Shown here one piece after another: positions 1-7,320 of a stretch of 12,420 nt of DNA. The position numbers and the translations under genes were made by a program. The first letter of the stretch is position 1; each line of letters opens with the position of its first letter. The stretch comes from SIG78 sp045585955 (lineage in GTDB: Bacteria > Verrucomicrobiota > Lentisphaeria > Victivallales > Victivallaceae), in NCBI GenBank assembly GCA_045585955.1, contig JAZMZK010000030.1, forward strand, positions 1 to 12,420. Reading direction: 5' to 3'. The notes below the pieces were generated by a model that saw only the letters and a list, made by a program, of their open reading frames with translations, made no database searches and was not told where the DNA came from.

Positions 1-73
1 TTTCCAAACCTTTTATTGGCATTTATCTATTTGTACACAAATAGATAAATGCCCTTTAAGTTTTGAAAAGATT
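1..73. repeat. Palindromic dispersed repeat, copy 1
   Basis: This copy matches positions 9986-10059 over about 73 nt. The shared blocks are a TTTCCAAACCTTTT lead, a palindrome, and an AAGTTTT.AAAAG tail. The core is a perfect 17-bp inverted repeat (18-34 pairing with 37-53, arm GGCATTTATCTATTTGT) with only 2 nt between the arms. The copies differ at 15-17, in the loop, at one stem base and at a few tail bases. The left end may extend beyond the window. It lies downstream of the acyl-CoA synthetase gene. It contains no ORF of note, so a non-coding REP/MITE-like or RNA-hairpin element is the simplest reading. Confidence 0.7.
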
Positions 74-145
74 TTATTCAACATCTTTACTGTTAATCAC
101 CCGATATTGGGAACAGAGCCTAACAAATAACCCGGACGCTACAGC

Positions 146-178
146 AAAAGGGTGCTGCTTGGAATGTAACACCCTTTT
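146..178 (-). terminator. Candidate terminator hairpin of the acyl-CoA synthetase gene
   Basis: A 9-bp stem (146-154 with 170-178, AAAAGGGTG/CACCCTTTT) encloses a 15-nt loop. Read on the minus strand it ends in CACCCTTTT about 70 nt after the stop codon of the upstream gene. The loop is long and the T-run is short and partly inside the stem, so this is only a moderate terminator. It could act in both directions. Confidence 0.4.
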
Positions 179-203
179 ACTATGCTGTGCGGGACTTTGT
201 CAA

Positions 204-238
204 GCAACCGCAAGATATACTGTATTTTTACCGGTTGC
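204..238. other. Small hairpin just behind the acyl-CoA synthetase stop codon
   Basis: A 7-bp inverted repeat (GCAACCG 204-210 with CGGTTGC 232-238) has a 21-nt AT-rich loop and starts 8 nt after the gene's stop codon. It has no T-run. It may be a 3'-end stabilising hairpin or chance. Nothing gene-like was seen in the rest of 1-246. Confidence 0.25.
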
Positions 239-246
239 AACTACAA

Positions 247-1935
247 TTATTCCCAGAAGCCTTCGCCGGTTTCGGCGTACTTCCGCAGAATATCCCGCTT
301 GATCTTGCCGGAAAAAGTTTTGGGCAAGCTGTGCACAAATTCGATTTCCCGGGGGTATTTATAGGGTGCAGTAATGCGTTTGCAGTGCTGCTGAAGCTCT
401 TTGACCAGCGATTCGGTAGCTTCCCAGCCTTCGTGCAAAACGATGTACGCTTTGACTTTGGCTCCCCGCATGGGGTCAGGGGCACCGACCACTGCCACTT
501 CGTGAACGGCATCGTGCAGCATCATGGCTTCTTCCACTTCCAGCGGGCCAATGCGGTAGCCGGAACTCTTGATGATATCGTCGCTGCGCCCCATGTACCA
601 ATAGTAGCCGTTTTCGTCTTTGCGGGCTTTGTCGCCAGTGTAGTAATAGTCACCGATAAAGCACTCTTCGTTATCTTTTTTGCCCATCAGATAACCGTTG
701 AAAAGCCCAATGGGCCGTTCCGGCTTGATCTTGACCGCCACTCTACCGTCTTCGCCATCGGGCACGATATTGCCGTCATCGTCGTGCAATTCGATCTGCC
801 AGCCGGGGGAGGCTTTCCCCATGGAGCCGGGGCAGGCTTCAAAACCGGCATGGTTGCTGATCAAACAAACAGTTTCGGTCTGACCATAACCTTCACGGAT
901 GGTTATGCCGGTACCTTCTTTCCAAAGCCGGATGGTTTCGGTATGGATCGCTTCCCCGGCAGAGGTACACTGCCGGAGGGCACTCAAATCAAATTTACGC
1001 AAATCGTTGAGCACCAGCATACGGTAAACCGTCGGCGGGGCACAGAAACTGGTAATGGCATATTTTTCCAGCATAGGCAGGACAGAATCGGGGTCGAATT
1101 TGCCGCGGATATCAAAAATAAATACGCAAGCACCTACGATCCACTGCCCGAAGTAGTTGCCCCACAAATTCTTCGCCCAACCGGTGTCGGAAGCAGCATA
1201 GTGCAAATCGTCGCTGTTGAGCCCGTGCCACAATTCAGCAGTAATACGGTGTGCCAGCGGATAACTGCAGGAGTGCTGTACCAGTTTTGGGTTCTTGCTG
1301 GTTCCGGAAGTAAAAATCAACAGCAAGGGGTCCGTAGCCTTGGTTACCAGACTGCGGGCACGGGTCACTGAAGTAGAGGAGAGTTTTACCGGGTAGAGTA
1401 TATCAGTGGGGTAATTGATCCACCCTTCCCGCACGCCATCGACCAGCACCTTATCGCTCAAGCTGGGACATTCGTCGCAAATTTCGTCGATTTTATCGGC
1501 ATTAGTCGTATCGGCAATGATCATCTTGAACTTGCCGAACTTGATCCGCTGCTTGAGGTCAGCGGGGGTCAGCAAAGTCGGCACATGCCCCTGCACTGCC
1601 CCCAAACGGATCAACGCCAGCGAAAAGATCCACCACTCCGGCAAACGGGGCAGCATCATGATCACCCGGTCGCCTTTGGTGATACCGTGTTTAAGCAAAA
1701 GATTTGCCGCCTGAATGGAGAGGCGTTTCATATCATAAAAGGTGTATTTCTTTTCGTTGCCGTGCTGATCGACCCAGATCATCGCCAGCTTGTTGCGGTC
1801 ACGCTCTGCCCACACATCCACAATATCGGTAGCAAAGTTGAAGTATTCGGGGCACTCTATCTTGAAGTTTTTGACCCGTTCAGCGTAATCACGCGGCGGG
1901 GCTTCCATAACATATTTTTTATTGACAACAGCCAT
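247..1935 (-). CDS. Acyl-CoA synthetase, ANL superfamily (acetyl/medium-chain acyl-CoA ligase-like)
   Basis: This 562-residue AMP-forming acyl-CoA ligase activates a carboxylate with ATP to an acyl-adenylate and passes it to CoA. Visible ANL motifs are the A3 phosphate loop (TSGTSKNPK, 209-217), A5 (REGYGQTE, 347-354), YTGD (432-435), the hinge region GRSDDIIKSSGYR (449-461), and the C-terminal FSGKIKR with catalytic Lys544. Length and motifs best fit the acetyl-CoA synthetase/ACSM-type medium-chain branch; the substrate cannot be read from sequence. The A3 loop has Lys214 where the family signature expects Gly or Ser. The start at 1935 is chosen because an AGGAAGG Shine-Dalgarno lies about 6 nt upstream; an in-frame start at 1989 would add 18 untypical residues. 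The gene is monocistronic as far as seen and divergent from the tatD operon. Confidence 0.9.
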   Translation of the reverse strand: MAVVNKKYVMEAPPRDYAERVKNFKIECPEYFNFATDIVDVWAERDRNKLAMIWVDQHGNEKKYTFYDMKRLSIQAANLLLKHGITKGDRVIMMLPRLPEWWIFSLALIRLGAVQGHVPTLLTPADLKQRIKFGKFKMIIADTTNADKIDEICDECPSLSDKVLVDGVREGWINYPTDILYPVKLSSTSVTRARSLVTKATDPLLLIFTSGTSKNPKLVQHSCSYPLAHRITAELWHGLNSDDLHYAASDTGWAKNLWGNYFGQWIVGACVFIFDIRGKFDPDSVLPMLEKYAITSFCAPPTVYRMLVLNDLRKFDLSALRQCTSAGEAIHTETIRLWKEGTGITIREGYGQTETVCLISNHAGFEACPGSMGKASPGWQIELHDDDGNIVPDGEDGRVAVKIKPERPIGLFNGYLMGKKDNEECFIGDYYYTGDKARKDENGYYWYMGRSDDIIKSSGYRIGPLEVEEAMMLHDAVHEVAVVGAPDPMRGAKVKAYIVLHEGWEATESLVKELQQHCKRITAPYKYPREIEFVHSLPKTFSGKIKRDILRKYAETGEGFWE

Positions 1936-2100
1936 AAAAAATCCTTCCTGTTTTAGCGAATAAAAATTTTTGTAACTATAAAATAGCATAAAATAGCTTA
2001 TATTACAAGAAAAACTGTTTTTTAATGTTGAAAAAAAATAAAATGAGAGTACTTTAAAAACTGATGATTTTTTGATATGGAGTTAACATTTTTTATTCTT
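1936..2100. promoter_or_regulatory. AT-rich divergent intergenic region (acyl-CoA synthetase / tatD operon)
   Basis: This region must hold promoters for both directions. On the plus strand TTGAAA (2028-2033), 16 nt, then TACTTT (2050-2055) is a weak candidate. On the minus strand TTGTAA, 17 nt, then TATTTT around 1977-2005 is another weak candidate. Neither is close to consensus, and the AT bias makes chance matches likely. Confidence 0.35.
1978..1997. repeat. Tandem direct repeat of ATAAAATAGC (two units)
   Basis: The 10-mer ATAAAATAGC occurs twice back to back (1978-1987 and 1988-1997) in the divergent promoter region, about 45-60 nt upstream of the acyl-CoA synthetase start. One helical turn per unit would suit a DNA-binding site, but the low complexity makes this tentative. 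Confidence 0.45.
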
Positions 2101-2886
2101 ATGGATTTATTTGATACACATTTTCATCTGCCTGAAGAGGGCGATTTGACTGGTTATCTGGATCAGCTTTACAGCGATCACACCTACCGGCTGTTGGCTT
2201 TGGGCGGCTCCCTTGCCGGCAGCATAAGGGCGTTGGAGTTTGCCCGCAAACATGATAATGTATGGTGTGCATGCGGAGTGCATCCCCATGATGCTGAAGA
2301 GTTCACCGGCGATGTAACGCCTTTTGCTGAAATGCTCTCTGACAGCAAAGTCCGTGCAGTGGGCGAGATCGGGCTGGATTATTTTTACGATCTCTCGCCA
2401 AGAGAGCTTCAACGCAAAACCTTTGAAAAGTTTCTGAATTTAGCAGTTGAACACAACAAAGTTATAAGCGTGCATTGCCGGGATCAGGAAGAGCGTACCG
2501 ATGCATACAAAGATTGTTACAGTATGCTCAAAGAGTTTGCAGCCGCTGCCGGGAACGGCAAGATCATCTTGCATTGCTACGCCGGAAATCTGGATTTTCT
2601 GGAAAAATTTATGGAGTTTGACACCTACTTCGGCGTGACTGGTATGGTGACATTCCGCAAAAGCGAAAACATCCGGGAAATATTAAAACATATTCCACGC
2701 CACCGGCTTTTGTTTGAAACCGATGCACCCTACCTTGCGCCCGTACCATTCCGGGGCAAAACCAATCACCCGGCACTGGTGGCACATACGGTAATGTATG
2801 CAGCACATTTTCTGGATATACCCATGGCGCAGCTGGCAAAGCAGACTACGGAAAACGCTTTGCGGGTGTTTGGTTTGGAGGATTGA
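2101..2886 (+). CDS. TatD-family metal-dependent hydrolase
   Basis: This 261-residue amidohydrolase-fold protein belongs to the TatD/YcfH family, whose studied members act as metal-dependent deoxyribonucleases; some bacterial members have unclear roles. All expected metal ligands are visible: DTHFHL with His7 and His9, VGEIGLDY with Glu89, SVHCRD with His125, LHCYAG with His158, and ETDAPYL with Asp208. Length matches the family. The start at 2101 (MDLFDTHFHL) puts the HxH motif near the N-terminus as in relatives. An ATG at 2077 would add eight hydrophobic residues and is possible, since neither start has a good Shine-Dalgarno. It is the first gene of a five-gene plus-strand operon, ending 3 nt before nudC. 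The protein is cytosolic: no signal peptide is seen. Confidence 0.88.
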   Translation: MDLFDTHFHLPEEGDLTGYLDQLYSDHTYRLLALGGSLAGSIRALEFARKHDNVWCACGVHPHDAEEFTGDVTPFAEMLSDSKVRAVGEIGLDYFYDLSPRELQRKTFEKFLNLAVEHNKVISVHCRDQEERTDAYKDCYSMLKEFAAAAGNGKIILHCYAGNLDFLEKFMEFDTYFGVTGMVTFRKSENIREILKHIPRHRLLFETDAPYLAPVPFRGKTNHPALVAHTVMYAAHFLDIPMAQLAKQTTENALRVFGLED

Positions 2887-2889
2887 TTT

Positions 2890-3717
2890 ATGAGTTTTGT
2901 ACCATTATATAAATTGCGGCGGTCAATGCCCTCGCCTGATGAAAAACTCCTGCTCCTTGACCGGAAAGGCAGAGTTTATCTGACTCTGGATAAAAACGGC
3001 AAATTTGCCATTCCCGAAGCCGGAAAGTTCCCGGAGCTTCTGGCGGTGGAACTCCCGGAGCTCGGCGTGTTCCGCAACCAGATTTGTTACGGCTGCCGCT
3101 GGGAAGTGGAAGAGAGCCCCTGCGAAGAGCTTATCTCCATAGATATCCGGGAAGCTATGACTCAAGTGGATAATGCGGTAAAAAATCTCCTGTTGCGGGG
3201 CAAGCCCATTCTGGAATGGCTCTCGCTGCGGAGATATTGCAGCGTTTGCGGTTCTGAACTCTTTGACCACGAACAAGAAGAGGCACGCACTTGTCCAAAT
3301 TGCGGAATGTTGTTTTTTCCGAAAATCAGTCCGGCGATCATTGTGATGATCAAACGGGAAGATGGCAAGATACTTTTGGCGTACAACCGGCATTTCAAGC
3401 ACAAGTGTTACAGCCTTATCGCCGGATTTGTGGAAGCCGGAGAAAGTGCCGAAGATGCCGTCCGGCGGGAAGTCCGGGAAGAAGTAGGTCTGGAAATAAA
3501 AAACATCCGCTATTTATACAGCCAGAGCTGGCCCTTCCCCGATTCGTTGATGCTGGGTTTTACAGCAGACTATGCCGGTGGCGAAATAAAAGTTGACGGC
3601 GAAGAGATCGCTGAAGCAGATTTTTACAGCGTAGATGCCTTGCCTACCTTGCCGGGTCACGGCAGCATAGCCCGCCGCATTATAGAAGAGTATCTTGCAG
3701 AAAAGAAAAACATTTAA
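2890..3717 (+). CDS. nudC: NAD(H) pyrophosphatase / NAD-RNA decapping enzyme NudC
   Basis: The protein has 275 residues in the NudC domain order: a degenerate N-terminal domain, a four-Cys zinc ribbon (Cys117, Cys120, Cys135, Cys138), then a Nudix domain. The Nudix box runs 179-201 with the pattern G(x5)E(x7)REVREEVGL intact. The NADH-pyrophosphatase marker follows at 211-219 as SQSWPFPDS; the family form is SQPWPFPxS, so one Pro is replaced by Ser. NudC enzymes split NAD(H) into NMN(H) and AMP and can remove NAD caps from RNA. A GGAGG ribosome site lies inside the end of the tatD-like gene, 8 nt before the ATG, implying coupled translation. The stop is 18 nt before trxB. Confidence 0.92.
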   Translation: MSFVPLYKLRRSMPSPDEKLLLLDRKGRVYLTLDKNGKFAIPEAGKFPELLAVELPELGVFRNQICYGCRWEVEESPCEELISIDIREAMTQVDNAVKNLLLRGKPILEWLSLRRYCSVCGSELFDHEQEEARTCPNCGMLFFPKISPAIIVMIKREDGKILLAYNRHFKHKCYSLIAGFVEAGESAEDAVRREVREEVGLEIKNIRYLYSQSWPFPDSLMLGFTADYAGGEIKVDGEEIAEADFYSVDALPTLPGHGSIARRIIEEYLAEKKNI

Positions 3718-3735
3718 TATCAAGGAGTCTGTTTT

Positions 3736-4650
3736 ATGGAAAAAGTCGTAATTATCGGCAGCGGTCCGGCTGGTTACACCGCAGCAGTTTATGCCGCCAG
3801 AGCCAATCTTGAACCGTTGATCATTTCCGGCAACACCATTGGCGGATTGCTTACCCAGACCAGCGAAGTGGAGAATTTTCCCGGCTTCCCCGAAGGCGTA
3901 AACGGTTACGAGCTGACAATGAAAATGCAGACTCAAGCCGAAAAATTCGGTGCCCGGCTGGAAATCGCCAATGTGGAAAAGCTGGAGTTGACCGATGGAA
4001 ACGTGCAGAAAATCACGCTGGATAACGGCAATGTTATAGAAAGTAAAGCTCTCATCATCGCTACCGGAGCCACTCCCCGCTGGCTGGGGTTGGAATCCGA
4101 AGAACGGCTGAAAAACTGCGGTGTTTCAGCTTGTGCCACCTGCGACGGAGCCTTTTTTGAAGATATGAAAGTTGTAGTCGCCGGCGGCGGCGATTCGGCT
4201 ATGGAAGAAGCCCTTTTCCTGACCAAATTTGCCAGCGAAGTTATTGTAGTGCACCGCCGCAGCGAACTGCGGGCATCCAAGATCATGGCAGAACGGGCTA
4301 TGAACCACGAAAAGATCCGCTTTGTCTGGAACTCGCAGATCGTGGAAATCCTCGGCGAGAGCGAAGTAACCGGCATAAAAGTAAAAAACAATGTTGACAA
4401 CAGCGAAAGCGTCATTGAGTGTCAGGGCGTATTCGTAGCTCTGGGCCATGTTCCCGCAACTGAACTTGTTAAGGGACAAATCGACATGGACGATGCCGGA
4501 TTTATCAAACTTGCAAACAATACCAGCATGACCAATCTTGCCGGGGTCTTTGCCGCCGGGGATTGTGCCGACCACCGCTACCGGCAGGCGATCACCGCCG
4601 CTGCTGCCGGCTGTCGTGCCGCCATTGATGCTGAACGCTATCTGGGGTAA
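3736..4650 (+). CDS. trxB: Thioredoxin reductase (NADPH), TrxB
   Basis: This 304-residue protein is a low-molecular-weight thioredoxin reductase, a FAD flavoprotein that passes electrons from NADPH to thioredoxin. Motifs in order are the FAD loop GSGPAG (8-13), redox-active CATC (133-136), the NADPH loop AGGGDSAMEEA (149-159), the HRR..LR stretch (173-179) typical of NADPH phosphate binding, and the C-terminal FAD motif AAGDCAD (273-279) followed by RQAITAAAAG. Length is slightly short of the usual 310-320 residues but complete. A GGAG ribosome site sits 8 nt before the ATG. Its stop is only 4 nt before the small zinc-ribbon gene. No thioredoxin gene is in view. The protein is cytosolic. Confidence 0.95.
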   Translation: MEKVVIIGSGPAGYTAAVYAARANLEPLIISGNTIGGLLTQTSEVENFPGFPEGVNGYELTMKMQTQAEKFGARLEIANVEKLELTDGNVQKITLDNGNVIESKALIIATGATPRWLGLESEERLKNCGVSACATCDGAFFEDMKVVVAGGGDSAMEEALFLTKFASEVIVVHRRSELRASKIMAERAMNHEKIRFVWNSQIVEILGESEVTGIKVKNNVDNSESVIECQGVFVALGHVPATELVKGQIDMDDAGFIKLANNTSMTNLAGVFAAGDCADHRYRQAITAAAAGCRAAIDAERYLG

Positions 4651-4654
4651 AAAC

Positions 4655-4861
4655 ATGAGCAAAAAACCTTTGGAATTCGATAATCCTGACAATACCGGAC
4701 GCCGCTTGCGTTGTCCGCGGTGCAAAGAGATACTTTATCCGGAAGATTTGGAAACATTTTGCCTCTGCCCCTATTGCGAGGCAAAAATCGAAAATGGCGA
4801 AGAGCTGGAAGACTTTGTCATCGACCCGGTGATCCGGCAGTGGATGGAGCGTTACAAGTAA
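4655..4861 (+). CDS. Small zinc-ribbon protein (68 aa)
   Basis: The 68-residue protein has two Cys knuckles, CPRC (Cys20, Cys23) and CPYC (Cys38, Cys41), spaced as in a rubredoxin-like zinc ribbon. An extra Cys36 gives the string CLCPYC. The N-terminal 18 residues are polar, and the C-terminal part (45-68) is acidic then likely helical, ending VIRQWMERYK. I do not recognise a named family. The start is set by the ATG 4 nt after the trxB stop with a GGGG-rich ribosome site overlapping the trxB end; a longer in-frame reading would run back inside trxB. It ends 6 nt before the radical SAM gene. Position suggests a partner of one of these two enzymes, or a general RNA/protein-binding zinc ribbon. 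Confidence 0.8.
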   Translation: MSKKPLEFDNPDNTGRRLRCPRCKEILYPEDLETFCLCPYCEAKIENGEELEDFVIDPVIRQWMERYK

Positions 4862-4867
4862 TCGTTT

Positions 4868-5770
4868 ATGAGTTTATATTGCAACATTTGCCCCCGCAAA
4901 TGCAACATTGAAAGGGGCGTTTTTTCGCCGGGTAAAGTTCTCCCGGGAGTCTGTCACGCTCCGGCTGAAGTCATGGTGGCAAGAGCCGGTCTGCACCATT
5001 GGGAGGAACCGGTCATCAGCGGCAGCCGGGGTTCCGGAACAGTCTTTTTTTCCGGCTGCAATTTGAATTGTGTTTTTTGCCAGAATTACAATATCAGCAG
5101 CAAGGTGGAAGGCAAAGTAATTACCGTTGAGCGGCTCAAAGTTATTTATCAGGAGCTGACCGGCTTGGGGGCACACAACATAAATCTGGTAACGCCAACG
5201 CATTACAGCAAAGCTATTTTATCAAGTCTGGAAGAACCTTTGAGTGTGCCGGTAGTCTACAACTCCAACGGCTATGACAGCGTGGAAACATTGAAGCTCT
5301 TTGAAAACAAAGTGCAAATCTATCTGCCTGATTATAAATATGCCGACAACACATTGGGCAAGCGTTACAGTCAAGTCAGCGATTACGCCGAAACCGCCCT
5401 GGCTGCCATCAAAGAGATGTACCGCCAGACCGGTGATTATGTAATTGATGACAATGGCATTATGCAAAAGGGCGTGATAATCCGCCACTTGATATTGCCC
5501 AATGCCATAGAAAATACACTCAAAGTCATTGAGCTTGTTTCCCGAACTTTCCGCCCCGGACAGGTGATGTTCAGCTTGATGCGGCAATATATACCCTGCG
5601 GCAAAGTATCCGACAGCAATTACCCGGAAATCAACCGCAAAGTAACCGATGAAGAATACGCTATGGTGGAAGATGCCCTCTTTGCCTCCAACATAGAAGA
5701 TGGCTTCGTGCAAGACGAAAGCTCCGCCTCCGGAGAATTCATACCCACCTTCGACGGAACCGGCGTTTGA
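4868..5770 (+). CDS. PflX-like radical SAM Fe-S protein (COG1313)
   Basis: The 300-residue protein resembles the uncharacterised PflX group of pyruvate-formate-lyase-activase homologues. It opens with a Cys-rich N-terminus, CNICPRKC (5-12) plus Cys29, the usual mark of this group. The family-like stretch WEEPVISG (45-52) leads into the radical SAM cluster motif CNLNCVFC (Cys64, Cys68, Cys71), then CQNYNIS and NINLVTPTHY. The three cluster cysteines would bind [4Fe-4S] with S-adenosylmethionine. The true substrate is unknown and no formate-lyase-like glycyl radical gene is in the window. The Shine-Dalgarno is weak, so translation may be coupled to the small gene 6 nt upstream. It is the last gene of the operon. 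Confidence 0.85.
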   Translation: MSLYCNICPRKCNIERGVFSPGKVLPGVCHAPAEVMVARAGLHHWEEPVISGSRGSGTVFFSGCNLNCVFCQNYNISSKVEGKVITVERLKVIYQELTGLGAHNINLVTPTHYSKAILSSLEEPLSVPVVYNSNGYDSVETLKLFENKVQIYLPDYKYADNTLGKRYSQVSDYAETALAAIKEMYRQTGDYVIDDNGIMQKGVIIRHLILPNAIENTLKVIELVSRTFRPGQVMFSLMRQYIPCGKVSDSNYPEINRKVTDEEYAMVEDALFASNIEDGFVQDESSASGEFIPTFDGTGV

Positions 5771-5853
5771 CCGGTAAAAGGCTTTTGCAAAATTGTTTTT
5801 GTCCCGCCATAGCCTCGGCGACGGCGGAACCCCATTTTTCAAAAACTTTCGCC

Positions 5854-5889
5854 GGAATTGCTTTTATTACAAGCAATAAAAGCAATTCC
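5854..5889 (+). terminator. Strong 15-bp hairpin after the plus-strand operon
   Basis: A perfect 15-bp inverted repeat (5854-5868 with 5875-5889, arm GGAATTGCTTTTATT) has the 6-nt loop ACAAGC, 84 nt after the radical SAM gene. A T-rich stretch (AATTTATTTTA) follows on the plus strand rather than a clean T-run. It is probably a terminator or 3'-end stabiliser. The preceding 5771-5853 holds no gene. Confidence 0.5.
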
Positions 5890-5973
5890 AATTTATTTTA
5901 TATAGATTGATACAATGTTTTACCTGCGATAATTTTTACTATTGTTGTATAAATCCGGACATTAAAAAATCAC

Positions 5974-6000
5974 AAAAAAAGGGCGGAATTTTCCGCCCTT
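5974..6000 (-). terminator. Intrinsic terminator of the minus-strand secreted-protein unit
   Basis: On the minus strand a GC-rich stem (GGGCGGA/TCCGCCC, 5981-5987 with 5992-5998, extendable by A-T pairs at the base) is followed by seven T (A-run at 5974-5980 on the plus strand). It lies about 20 nt after the stop codon of the gene ending at 6019. It has the textbook intrinsic terminator form. Confidence 0.85.
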
Positions 6001-6018
6001 GCTATGGTTTGTTGAGTT

Positions 6019-7299
6019 TTACTCGATAACTATGTGCAGATTTTCGATATAGAGGTTGGTTTCTTTGAGGAAAGTGCCCGACTGCAAATCTACTGTGTTC
6101 AGTCCTTCTTCGAGTTGTTTGGTCACATCCAGCTTAAAATCGAAGGGATTGCCGTTTTCAACACTAATTGGGCAATATCTGTTATGCTGGGGGATCGGGG
6201 CTGAAACATTGCTGTAAAAGATAATAAAATTGCTGCTGCTATTGGCAATATTCGCCTTTTTGTTGGGTGTGCCTTTCAGTGCAATAACTTTACCGGGTTT
6301 GACCACATTGTTCATACCCAGCACTTTACCGTTGACTTTTACTTTAAGAGCGTTGGTGTAACCGGCGATACCGGATTTTTTATTCAATCTGGCAGTAAAA
6401 CACAAATAAGCCTTTTTTCCCGCCATTGACGGCATGGCAACGGTAAAGCTTTCGGTGGTTTTAGCTGGCATGATCACCCGCTTTACCGGAGTAAGCGGAA
6501 TAACTTTATCGCCGGCGGCAACATTATTGTCGATATTTTCCGGATAAAGCTTACTGGTGGTTTCGCCGCTGCGGTCAAGAACTTCTACAGAATTGCTGCC
6601 GAAGGCGGGAACTTTGACGGTTTTATTGTATTCTTCGCCTTTAATTTTTTCTTTCAGCACAGTGCCGGTCACCGAGTTGCGTACCACAATCGCCTGCAAC
6701 CCTTTGCCTTTTACAGAAATATTCAATTCTGCCCAGCCATGACGGAACTCCACATTATCGTAAAGCGTGTGACCGGTCTGCTTGTAGTAGCACATATAGA
6801 GTGTGCCGTATTTGGAATCTGCCGGTATAATGCCGTTGTAATCGTATTCCGCCCAGTCGCTGTCGCCAGCGTTGTGTTCCGGAACTTGTGCGTATCTGTA
6901 CTTGCCGTTATTCATTGTAAATGCCAGCGAACCGCCGCTGCGGTATTTGGGGTTGGAACCGACCCGCTTGGCGTAGTAACGGATATAATAAGGCTCTCCG
7001 GCTTTAAAAGGCACTGCCGGACGCAAACGGTGGTAGGCATTGGGGCTGCTGGCAGCATCGCCGGTGATCTTCATAGAAGTTTTATCGCCGATGCCTTCAG
7101 CTTTATCCACACTTACAAATTTGCGGTTGGCAGTCGTGTTTACGCTCCAAGACCCCAGCACACCTTTGTTGAAATCGCTGGTTCCGATCAAGTTTTTTCC
7201 GGGCAGTTCCGGCGTACTTTTGATGGTGATTTCCGGGGCGGCAAAACCGCTGGCAGCTGCTGCAATAATGGCGGCACTCAATAAAAATTTCTTATTCAT
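6019..7299 (-). CDS. Secreted protein with two predicted beta-sandwich domains (CBM-like), function unknown
   Basis: The 426-residue protein has a clear signal peptide: MNKKF, a hydrophobic core (6-18), and likely cleavage after ...ASGFA20. Residues about 36-187 read like a CBM4/9-type jelly roll: an opening NLIGTSDFNKG..GSW, MKITGD, a middle strand PYYIRYYAK, and the closing LYDNVEFR. Residues about 280-426 look like a second sandwich (FTVAMP, AYLCFTARL, LKVKVNGKVLG, FDFKLDVT, and a closing ENLHIVIE). No catalytic motif is seen, so sugar or envelope binding is the fair guess. A strong AGGAGGGAG ribosome site precedes the ATG. It is the last gene of a three-gene minus-strand unit, 21 nt after its neighbour, with a terminator directly downstream. 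Confidence 0.8.
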   Translation of the reverse strand: MNKKFLLSAAIIAAAASGFAAPEITIKSTPELPGKNLIGTSDFNKGVLGSWSVNTTANRKFVSVDKAEGIGDKTSMKITGDAASSPNAYHRLRPAVPFKAGEPYYIRYYAKRVGSNPKYRSGGSLAFTMNNGKYRYAQVPEHNAGDSDWAEYDYNGIIPADSKYGTLYMCYYKQTGHTLYDNVEFRHGWAELNISVKGKGLQAIVVRNSVTGTVLKEKIKGEEYNKTVKVPAFGSNSVEVLDRSGETTSKLYPENIDNNVAAGDKVIPLTPVKRVIMPAKTTESFTVAMPSMAGKKAYLCFTARLNKKSGIAGYTNALKVKVNGKVLGMNNVVKPGKVIALKGTPNKKANIANSSSNFIIFYSNVSAPIPQHNRYCPISVENGNPFDFKLDVTKQLEEGLNTVDLQSGTFLKETNLYIENLHIVIE

Positions 7300-7320
7300 G
7301 CTCTCCCTCCTGATAAGGTA

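Noticed and set aside
187..1371. Long plus-strand open frame (394 codons) opposite the acyl-CoA synthetase gene
   Set aside because: It lies antisense to a gene with complete family motifs, resembles no family and is a typical shadow frame.
4126..4725. Minus-strand open frame opposite trxB
   Set aside because: It is antisense to a gene with all thioredoxin reductase motifs and has no features of its own.
5907..5933. Promoter-like TTGATA and extended -10 TGCGATAAT on the plus strand in the convergent gap
   Set aside because: The spacer is only 15 nt, and it would lead into the opposite gene's terminator with no recognisable RNA product.
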